Below are positions 1 through 9,042 of a stretch of DNA of 29,197 nt, piece after piece. Positions within the stretch are counted from its first letter, which is position 1. Each line of letters opens with the position of its first letter. The DNA comes from Herpomyces periplanetae (Eukaryota > Ascomycota > Laboulbeniomycetes > Herpomycetales > Herpomycetaceae), in contig WMKJ01000136.1 in NCBI GenBank assembly GCA_009733715.1, forward strand, positions 1 through 29,197, in the 5' to 3' direction. The position numbers and the translations under genes are program-made. The notes below the pieces were generated by a model, which had not been told where the DNA came from, ran no database searches, and was given only the letters and a program-made list of their open reading frames with translations.

Positions 1-135
1 GACAATTTAATTTTGGGCTTGGATTAGAGCATGGGAAAGCGATTGAAGAGGCGGATTTTGAGTAGGCTGGATGTGAAGAAACGGGATTGTATCTGTCGTT
101 ACACGAGAAAGTGATAGTTTTGCTGGGTAGAGATG
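1..135 (-). CDS. Possible exon of a minus-strand gene running off the left edge
   Basis: On the minus strand one frame is open from a TGA near position 150 to the window edge. It has no ATG but begins just after an acceptor-like polypyrimidine stretch ending CCCAG (about position 134), with an AACTAAT branch-like motif upstream. The translated piece is Ser/Pro/Asn-rich (it includes NPVSSHPAYSKSASS), like the other proteins in this window. The DNA between about 150 and 700 is pyrimidine-rich on the minus strand, as ahead of the other large genes here, so a gene starting near this edge is plausible. The open stretch is only about 45 codons, which can arise by chance. Confidence 0.22.
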
Positions 136-753
136 GACAAAGTAATTGTCATGGGTTGAGTATTAGTTAACGGGCATGAGCATGATGTATGAAGTGTAAA
201 GCGTGAAAGCGAATGAAACGAGATACCGGACTAGTAAAATAGGTGCGCAAGATGGAATTCTCGTGGGGTTGGACTTTGCAGGTGTGTACGGATGATGAAT
301 ATTTTACGATTAAAGTACAGTGTTGCGGAGTACGTTGGAGAAATGGAGGAAAAATCACGATCAATGGGTCAAGAAATTTCCGATTAGGGGAAAATTAGTA
401 CCAATACAGATTCTTTGTGAACGATGAACTGATGTTGACAGCATTACACACACTGAAAGGATGAAAGAAGGCAAAATTATAGGATAAACAGACACAAAAC
501 TTTTCATGATAAGCAAGCTTGTTCGTCATCAGGATAAAAGCGAAGAAAAGAAAGCCTATACATGGGAAATGTAGAAACGGTATACTTTTGCATTATCTTG
601 GATAATATTGAGCATCACCATTCTCTCCTGGCCTGGCCTAACCCAACCTAACGTGATGGTTGATCGAGCGAAAAACAAGAACAGGGTAAAGCGGAAAATA
701 CAACATGCAAATTAATCATTTAAATGGGATAGAAGTTGGAAAAAAAGATGGAG
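136..753. other. Non-coding spacer, 3' of the giant disordered-protein gene
   Basis: No convincing ORF. The plus strand is G/A-rich, so the minus strand is pyrimidine-rich. That fits a leader of a gene lying further left, or the 3' untranslated part of the minus-strand gene ending at 754. A run of AACC/CCTAAC-like motifs near 635-652 is too short to mean anything. Confidence 0.5.
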
Positions 754-3700
754 TTAGGCAACTCGAGTTCTGGAAAAATGATCGGTAAAAGATGAATGGG
801 GCCTTCGAGATTTTCGAAGAACACGAGATCGAGTAGAAGGTTTAGCGGAGTTTTTAACGTCACTAGACGGTGTAGACGAGCCAAATGACGCTGAAGGTGG
901 AGAGAGTAGAGATGGATTGAGGGGATTGCTATTCGACGATATATTGCCCGTGGAGGGAAAAAGTCGAATAATCCGATTTGAATGTGACGATTTGACATTG
1001 TTGAGTACGCGTTGGATAGGATTGGCCGGTGTAGAGGAAAATGTTTGAGGAGGATCTTTATTGTCCAAGGATTGTTCAATGGGTTCGTGAACTAGTGGTG
1101 TAGGATCACTTTTTGAGGTATCACCAGATTCGGAATGATTTTGGGGGGGTACAGGCGGTAATGGCTGATTTAAGGGGTTAGTATTGGGTGAAAGTGTTGA
1201 ATTGGAAAAAGATTCTGATTCAGGACGACGAGTAAGCTTAAACGAACGACCTTTCAAGGGCCCAGAAGCTTTTGGGGATCGATAATTATAGAAATTGGAA
1301 TATTTATGCTTGGAACGAATCTTGGACGGTGAACCAGCTGGACTTAAGGGCAACGAAGGGCTTTGGGAAGTTGGAAATTTAAAACTTGAACAATTTCCTG
1401 AACTTGCACTTGATAATGGGCTCGTTACAGAGTTGGTATAACTCATGGGAATCATGACAGATAAAGTTTTCAAGTGGGATAGTGTAGGAATTTGGGATGG
1501 TAGAGTGACGGGTTTCCCACAGCATGAATTAGCAAATTGACCGGTTTCTGGACCAGGATTAGCCAAACAGGGACACGAATTAGCCATGAAAGATGTTGGA
1601 GTGACTGAATTTCCCGGTCGCGACGAAGGTGGTGAACGAATCGTCAGATCCGGGGGCAACATGGTTTTGGGAACGTGAATTGGACGGATAGTTGGAAACA
1701 GGCTGACCGTATGGGCTCGGCTTGACGAACTGACCGACGATGACGACCCAGAAGGTCGAGTTGCGGGTTTAATGGATTGAGATACTGACGACGGTGATTC
1801 AATGGACAATGGAGATGTCGCGGGATCCGCAAAATTCTCCAAGCCTTTAATCTCTGCTTTGACGGTTGGCTCATTACCAGACTGCAAAGAACTCATCGAA
1901 CAACCGTTGGAATTACCCGAAGTTGGCATCAACTCTGGCAAAGCTGGTGAATCAATCTGGCTCATCTCCATCTTACAATCATCCGCAATCGTCAGTGGTT
2001 CAGGCGAATTATTCATTGTCAAGGAGGATGAGTTAAGATTCCCCAAACTAGCCGCTGCTTTGGAGGGTTGATCATGATTTTCTTGCTGGACTAATTTGGT
2101 AGATTCGTTGTTCGTGTTACCAGCACCATTTCCAAGGGGTGAAGGTTCAGGAGGTAACTGGGAAAACGTTGTATGTAACGACGAACATGAAATCGATGAT
2201 TCACTAAGTGATGGGGATGGTGATACGGCCAATTTATCGTGCTCTGCGCTAGATCCCCGAGAACTTGTAGGGGGAATTGCCTCGGCAGTTTTTGTAACAT
2301 GTGTCAATATCGTAGACTGAAACTCCCGTAACTCCCCCACCACTCTAGGCCTTGGAGCTTTACGGGTAAAATTCACGGGAATTCCCACAGACTGTGATCG
2401 TGTAGCTCTCTTCAAACTCCTCCGTCGATTAAACTCCGCGGATCGTGATGACACTAGCAGTATACTTTCTCGCCGCCGATTCGACCTTCGCTGGGCTCCC
2501 AACGCACTGACCGACGGAAGTACAATACGCTTGGATTCACACCTTTGAGTTAAAGAATTTTCTGCAGGAATCCTAACACCGCCTTGCCCTCTTGCTGAGC
2601 AAACAATCATGTTTTCTCGATACCGTGATTCCGATGTTGGAGATACACTCAATGGCCCATCTCTGGTAAACTTCGTCCCGTTTTCCGTCTCAGCCAATGA
2701 CAATGGAAATTGTGATCCTCCTCCCCATCGATCCAATGTCGTCGACTTAATCCTTTCACTTAATGACCTTTCTAATCCACCCATAACCCCATCCGTACAG
2801 GGTATCACCAAGGGATCCCGAGAATTACTTGTTTCCAGTCGTCGACACTTTTCCATTGGTTCACCACCCTGACAAATCTTATCCACAGGTTTAGCATGTT
2901 TCTGTTGTAACTCATTCACTTGGGTTTGATGTGACTGATGCATTGAAGAACCACTTTCTCGTTCACAATTTTCCAGAGAATTCGCAATAACCGGTGACTT
3001 TTCCATTCCATTTGCTACCGATAAGCCGTCCTCTTTTGCTCGATTCATCATCTCATCCAAAGGTTGTGGTAAAGTATTCGATCCTCCCAATTGGCAAGAC
3101 GGCGGTTTAACCAATACATCTCGGGATAATACGGAATCATGCTTCGTTGAATCCCGATTCATATCTTCACCTGGATTCGTGTTTTGCACCGCCTGATTCT
3201 GTAAAACCGGTGGTGTGGTCAGTGTTATACCTGCAACACCTATCTTGGGTAGGCATTCATCATTTACTTCTTCCGCTGAGCCTTCCTTCAACTCCTTCGC
3301 CAAATGCGATTCAACGTCCTGGCAATTATCTACTTCATTGGTCGTCAATTGTACATGGTCATTTGGCATTTCACCACCCACATTACCCCCGGGATGCAAA
3401 GAATTCAATGAATCCAATGGATTCTGCCAATCGTTCATTAAACCCGGTGATGCCACTCCCCCAGATTGTGATAATCGTGATGATGTTGGAACAATTGAAA
3501 ATATGTTAACCGTTCTTCGTTTGAACGGTCTACTGGATGATCGACTTGGAATAACTACTGTTAACTTTTTTTCGGCATTGTTATCCTCCGAATTCGTGGA
3601 AATTCGTGAATTCTCATGCCCTCCTGAAGAATTGTCCATACTTCTCGCTGTATTCGGTGTAGATTCTGCACAAATACGAACATCCTTCAAGTTAGTCTTA

Positions 3701-6459
3701 TCCATACACTGTCCAATATCTCCCAACTTCAAGACACTAAAATAGGAATATGTAAACGTTTACACCCCCAAACTTTCCCCAAACCCTGATTGAACAGTAA
3801 ACGAAAACAACTTACGACATTGTGACGAAGAAAACTTAAAAATAGACGGGGCATGGCCAATTGAAACGGGTCGCGAAAGTTTGGAACGAGCGACTTTTAC
3901 TCCAGGAATGCTCGATGGTGATACTTTCATAGAGTGCCGATACAGGCTTTTCCCTGATAAGCTAGACGACTTGGTCACACATGGCGTGGCCGGCATCGAC
4001 AATGACGGCTGCACTGGCCTTTTCCCTGCAGGGAGTCCGCTCTTAATTTCGGCCGTCGATTCACTATCACTCTTAATATCGCGACGTTTCACCATGACAG
4101 CGGAAAGTGAAGGAATTCTACCACCATTATCCTTATCGCTATCCAACTTATCACAATCGTTAGAATCACCTGGTTTGCCGAGTGTCAATTCATCAAAAAA
4201 TTGCTGTAAATTAGCCGCCGTACGCCGTCCCAACGGCCCGTCTCGTTTCCCGCGAATAATTTCCAAAAACTCTTCCTCCTCATCCGTAACCGCTAATAAC
4301 TTGTAACGTAACGTATCTTTGGGAATAGTCTTTAAAGCGGGTGAACTTGAATGCGCAGCCGCAACTACACTTGTAATTAAGGCTCGCAACTTATTCCGCG
4401 ATGCAGGGTCCTCTGGTCCATTGATATCCGTCGCTTGAGACGCAGCAGCGCGGTTCGAAATGTCTCCCGTAAAAGATTTTAGGTAATTCGACAGTACGGG
4501 TGAAACTATCGAGTCGCCTTCTCCAACTTTCTTTTTCTTTCTCTGCTTTTTACCCTTAAATTTCCCACTAGCTGAATCTCGCTCCTTGGATTCTTTACCT
4601 CCCATCTCAGTAATCTCCTCCGCTTGTTGATGTTGATCGCAGTTTAATTTGCCTTCTGCTGTCACTAGTGATTCCTCCTCAACCGTTACTTTGCCCTGTT
4701 TCATTTGTGATTCCGGTTCACTTAATACATTCATCGCAATCGTCGTCGGCATCCCTGAAGCGGCGTCCGGCGCCACTCTCATCGATAATGCTGATTGTGA
4801 TGATGCATCTGTAGAGACCGTAGAAGTTGCGCATAACGGTGTAGAGTGTGACAATGTGTTGCACGTAGCTGATGAACTTGCTGATATTGTTGAACTCCTG
4901 GGTACCGGACATGAGATATCTCGCCCAGTTTCACATTGCGGTACGGTTATCGACAGTTGTGTATGCTGCAACGTAGTACGACCGGCTGATGCATTTTTCG
5001 TTGTATCAGCATCAGTCACTGCCGCCTCTTTCACTAACCCGCTATCGCTTTTCACCTCTGTTTCTCCACTACTCAATGTCGCTTTCTTAGATACATTGTT
5101 ACTCTCCTCAGCGCTATCCAGATTAGTTGCGCCAGAAACTGACACTACGTTATAAGCCTGATTTGAACACGCACGGGTCACAGGCCGGGGAATCTGAGAG
5201 TGTGAATAAGAATGCGATGTTCGAGGCGGAGATGTCCATGTGTAAGTAAATTTTTGCCCGCGAGATGGTAATGATAATGATTTTTTATGACCCGCCGATA
5301 TTCCATACCCAAACGGAGGATGATGAGATGCAAATGATACTGCTTGGCCTGCGCACGCCGCCGTCGATTTTAATGGTTGGGGAATTCTTGAGTTACGTGT
5401 AGGCGATGAGCTGCGGGGTAAGAACCAGAATATTGGACGTCGTGAATATCGTGATTTAACGGGAGTAGACAATGTTAAAGGCCAGTTGGCATACTCATTG
5501 CTGCCACCACCTGCGCTAAGAGGTTTCGTTAGAAGTTCTTGATGTAACGCAGAAGGTGAAATCGGATGCAAGTGACATGATGTAGTGGTATCACGGCCGC
5601 GAGATTGGTTGGGATATCTTCGAAGTTTGTAAGAAGATTTACTTGGAAGACGCAGATTGAAGTAAGCCAGTCGACGATGTAGCCCAGAGGGTGGTGATTC
5701 AGGTGAAATTTGTAAACATGGTTTATCCAGCGGCTGAGTGAATTGAATCTTAGGTTGCGGAGGCACTGCGCTGGAATTAACAGACGTGGCAGACACACTG
5801 CGTTGTAAGGCTGATCCAGGGGTATAATATTTTTTTTCAGTACAAGTGATGTTGACATCTGGAGTAGCCGCAGCTGTAGCTGTATCCGTAGTCGTAGCCG
5901 TGGTCGTGGCCGCGCCTGCAGCCGTAACAGGTGATATTGTGGGTGGAGTTGTAATAACGGTAGCAGAGCTAGAGGTAGTTGTGGATGATTTTACCGATGC
6001 AGAATTTGGTTGAAGCGGAGATGTAGCGATAATAAGCTTAGGAAATGAAGGGTTGGAAGACGTCGATGTAAGTAACGGCGGTTGAGGATTCGAAGATAAT
6101 GGTAACAATAATTGCTGATTATGGCTTTGATGTTGTGAAAGTAATGCTGATGCCGATGATGCCGATTGTAAAATTGGTACATGAGTCGGTGTAGGTGAAG
6201 ATACAAGCGTCGGGGGAGGAATAGGACCTAGTTGAGGAGAGTAATAGTGAAAGGAATTTTGAACGTTGAAAGAGGAAAGTTGACTCGAATCTGGTATAGA
6301 AGCAAGAATTTGATCAAAATCAAACGATGGGCATTGAGAAGAATTGAACGAAACAGTATCAGAATCAGACTGATCCAGTGATGAAGCAGAAATTGAGCCA
6401 AAATGCTTTGAGGAATCAATGGATAGAAAGGGATAACAAGACTTAGAAGGAAGCATCAT
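754..6459 (-). CDS. Giant Ser/Thr/Pro-rich disordered protein, two exons, 1851 aa, function unknown
   Basis: Two long minus-strand ORFs lie in the same frame, separated by a single TAA at 3760-3762. I join them as exon 1 6459-3816 and exon 2 3665-754. The 150-nt intron (3815-3666) has donor GTAAGT, a GACTAAC branch motif and acceptor TTGTGCAG; it preserves the frame and removes the stop, leaving a junction SSSQC-QSTPNT. Start is ATG ATG at 6459. The protein is low-complexity almost throughout: Ser/Pro/Gln at the N-terminus, an Ala/Thr repeat at residues 180-199, a lysine cluster resembling a nuclear localisation signal at 633-646 (KFKGKKQRKKKK), and Arg-rich basic patches in the second exon. 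The least disordered-looking part is about residues 688-765 (KDTLRYKLLAVTDEEEEFLE). I have a vague memory of a similar patch in ascomycete proteins but cannot name the family. No catalytic domain or membrane segment is visible. Confidence 0.8.
3666..3815 (-). other. Intron of the giant disordered-protein gene (150 nt)
   Basis: Reading on the minus strand: donor GTAAGTTG at 3815, branch motif GACTAAC about 20 nt before the acceptor, acceptor TTGTGCAG ending at 3666. Length is a multiple of three and it contains the in-frame TAA (3760-3762). A nearer acceptor TTTTAG (3737) breaks the frame at once, so it was not chosen. Confidence 0.75.
5860..5975. repeat. Imperfect GTAGTCGTAGCCGTGG-type trinucleotide repeat inside coding sequence
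   Basis: Degenerate repeats of GTA/GTC/GTG/GCC triplets on the plus strand encode, on the minus strand, the Ala/Thr run AATTTATTTDTATAAAT. It is part of the disordered N-terminal third of the giant protein. Such triplet tracts commonly vary in length between strains. Confidence 0.6.
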
Positions 6460-7740
6460 GATAAAATTCCAGCGTAAACGCAGATGAAAAAAGTTGAAGT
6501 GAAATTAAACGAAGCAAAAAGACGAAGATTCGGAGATTTCAAGCAATTTTGAAGGGTAATAGTCATGTGACTATAGGGTAAATTTTGTGAGAGGGGTAAC
6601 GAGGGTTGCAGGTAGGGCAAATAGAAGGAGAAACAGAGGGATGAGAAGGGGGAAATGTAAGAGAAGAAACTAGAATGAAGCACCGGAAGAATTGGAGGAT
6701 TAAAAGAAGAAATAGACGGGAGATGATTCGTTTTGTTAGAGTAAAGGTGACGGTGGGGAGGAATAGACGTGAAAGCATGAAGTGGGATGAGAGGGGGGGG
6801 ATGAGGCTAAGGGAGGAAAAGCAAGATATTTGTTGAATGAATGATGGGGAAAGAATGAAGGTAGAAGAACTTGTTTGAGGATAAAGAAGTGTAACAAGCT
6901 TGTGGGAGTTGGGTTTGAGTAAACGGGAAAAGTCATTGGCTGTTAAGGTGTGGATAAAGTTGGGTATAAGTTGGATGAGTGTGAGGGGGGAAGAGACAAC
7001 ATAAAAGTCCGAATTGAAAAGAAGTTAGCTGGGTAAAGAGAAATTGAGGACTAAAAAGAAAAAAAGGTGGAAAAGGGAAGCTAGGCGTATGTGAAAGCGG
7101 AGACTGGGATTAAAGTAAAAATGGCAAAAGGAGAGGTGAATGATTGGGTGGGGTTGTTCAAGTGAAACAGACTACGGACACGAGCAGATTAGTTTAGTGA
7201 ATGAGGAGGTAATTGTGAATTTGAAGAGCGGGATAGCGGATGACAGCATCGTACCGGGCGGCAACAGTAACGTATGTAGCAAGCAATCAAGTTGATAAGC
7301 TGGTAAGATGCAATTAAGCGTCAAGCCGAGAAGCGGGGCAAATAAAGGGATGTTTACGTAGAAATGTGAAAGGTTGTGGGGAGTAGAATATGGTTGTTTA
7401 CCACATTTGACCTGCGAGTTTACCCATGACATTGGTAATGATACAAACGCTATCGGTATATACGATGACAGAGTAACCTTGATTATGGTATAGATGTTTA
7501 AAGCAGTTTTGGCCATCCATACCATATAACATGTGTGTGTGACAAAGTGTGTAAACTATAATGCGAAATGGATCTACACGAGCAAACGATGCGATAATAC
7601 ATGACAATGCCATGTATGTATTTTACAAGAGAGATACATACTTACATACGGGCTAAACGATAAAGTAAGTAAATCGAGTTCAGGAACGAGAAACGCAGGG
7701 ACAGGGGGAGGGGACGAGAATCAAAGTCAAGATGGACTAA
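6460..7740 (-). promoter_or_regulatory. Pyrimidine-rich 5' leader/promoter region of the giant disordered-protein gene
   Basis: The plus strand here is G/A-rich and poor in C up to about 7740, so the coding (minus) strand is a long C/T-rich stretch directly ahead of the ATG at 6459. The same arrangement is seen ahead of the plus-strand genes at 15746, 24026 and 27760. CT-rich promoters and leaders are common in filamentous fungi; the extent of the transcript is not known. Open frames inside it encode only Leu/Ser/Pro/Phe-rich strings as expected from composition, and I do not treat them as genes. Confidence 0.5.
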
Positions 7741-8717
7741 ATTTTTAGTATGAACGAAAAATTTAGTATTGACATTTTACTGTAAACGCATAATCTTATA
7801 ATCCACACCTTTACCACACCAAAATTTAACTTATAATTGTGCTTTCAACTCCACTCAATCCCATCAAAATTTTTACCACTCCGGACAAATCGCCAATTAT
7901 TTTTTACTCTTTTCGTATATTTGTGACGTCACTCAGCCCTACCAGAGATTGTTGAGACGAGATGATGACTGTCTTGATATTTGATTGGTTTAATAGTTAG
8001 TTGAGGCGGATTTTTTTCTTTCATGCATGTATGTAACGTTAAAGTGCATAGTATGCGAATACGTGAGTACGTATACATTGATATGAAAGTAAAAGCATCC
8101 ACCAGTGTATGATGAGCAAGTAGTTTTGTTAGCGGGACGGTTGACAACGCTAAGAATGATTAATTAACCATGCCAAAGGAAGGATTTGCTGTTAGCTAGT
8201 GAGTGAAAGACTACTTATAAGATTACTCGTTTGAAAAATACTTCGTAATATCATCCTCCGAGTTTACATTGTGTTGGTACACTCAGGCTGCAGCTTATAA
8301 AACTTTGGCGGGCTCATAAAAGTGTCTAGCTGGGGAATTACATTAAATGGCTTACCCGGGGTATGACATGGTATCATGCGTAAATTACAATGTAGTATAC
8401 ATGGGAGTTATAGCTTGGTGTTTTAACATGAACAAGGGCCTGGACGTTAGTACATTATTCTTTCACCTCCCTTTTCTGCCTTACTACCAAGTCGTACTAA
8501 ACGAACGCTTCATCTTTTATTCCCATAATGATTAAACCTATATGGCTATTGCCAGTTTCAATAGTAAGAATTGCTATAGTACAGTATAATATTACCATTG
8601 CAAATTTAACTCAACAGCTGACCTGTAACCCAGTAAACGTTCCGTAGAAATCCCAAATGTAATAACCCACTTGCTGAAATGTTTATATAGTGCGCGTATA
8701 CGTGTTTCCAGTGTCAC
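7741..8717. other. Intergenic spacer, no supported gene
   Basis: Mixed composition, with C/T-rich plus strand at about 7780-7925 and G-rich at about 7970-8170. A TATAAAA-like motif (CTTATAAAAC) lies at about 8295. A 62-codon ATG frame at 8347-8535 has no family resemblance or leader and is probably chance. I see no RNA gene. Confidence 0.5.
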
Positions 8718-8808
8718 TCCTCCGCCGCCTCCTCTTCCCCTCTTCCTCCTTTGCCATACACACTGCTCACTCCCTTCTCCGTTTCCCCTGCTACCATTGC
8801 TGCAGGCA
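8718..8808 (+). promoter_or_regulatory. Strong polypyrimidine tract ending in TTGCTGCAG
   Basis: About 90 bases of almost pure C/T with CTCC, CTTCC and CCGCC runs, ending TTGCTGCAG immediately before GCAATG. It could be the leader of the small ORF that starts at 8809, or the end of an intron whose upstream exon I cannot find. Confidence 0.35.
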
Positions 8809-9042
8809 ATGAACCCGGAGCCACTACACTCGCCCGTCTATACGCCCTGCCCTGCGAAACCCAAGGAAAATCTCTACGGAATGTGTAGAGTGGCGATTTC
8901 CGATATGCTTAACCATAGGGGTTTAATCGGAATTCTTCTACTCGCATGTCCATCAGTCTATTTAACACAATTGTGCAATAAACTTAAACACGCGTATATT
9001 CAGACACAGGAGACGAAAACCCCCCAGCATCAATTATATTAA
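8809..9042 (+). CDS. Small hypothetical protein, 77 aa, one possible membrane segment
   Basis: ATG at 8809 follows a pyrimidine tract, the pattern seen ahead of most genes in this window. The 77-residue product is Pro-rich at first (PLHSPVYTPCP), then has a hydrophobic stretch at about residues 39-53 (GLIGILLLACPSVYL) followed by a Lys/His/Gln-rich tail. One transmembrane helix is possible. I recognise no family. The last 59 bases overlap, on the opposite strand, the final codons of the Hop1-type gene ending at 8984, so the two would be convergent and overlapping. It could equally be a chance frame. The frame is also open upstream of the ATG to about 8671, but with no better start. Confidence 0.3.
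   Translation: MNPEPLHSPVYTPCPAKPKENLYGMCRVAISDMLNHRGLIGILLLACPSVYLTQLCNKLKHAYIQTQETKTPQHQLY

Noticed and set aside
3147-3745. Long plus-strand frames (120 and 176 codons) opposite the giant gene
   Set aside because: They are antisense shadows of the minus-strand coding exons and show no independent motif or start context.
3737-3815. Shorter 79-nt intron ending at TTTTAG in the giant gene
   Set aside because: It leads to a stop two codons after the junction, whereas the 150-nt choice has a CTAAC branch, a TGCAG acceptor and keeps the long downstream frame.
7398-7613. Minus-strand frame with VIVYTDSVCIITNVM, faintly like an RNase H motif of a retroelement
   Set aside because: The match is a few residues, with no other reverse transcriptase or RNase H motif, no repeat ends and no neighbouring element; chance is the simplest reading.
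8347-8535. 62-codon ATG frame in the spacer left of hop1
   Set aside because: No leader, no family resemblance, unremarkable length for AT-rich DNA.
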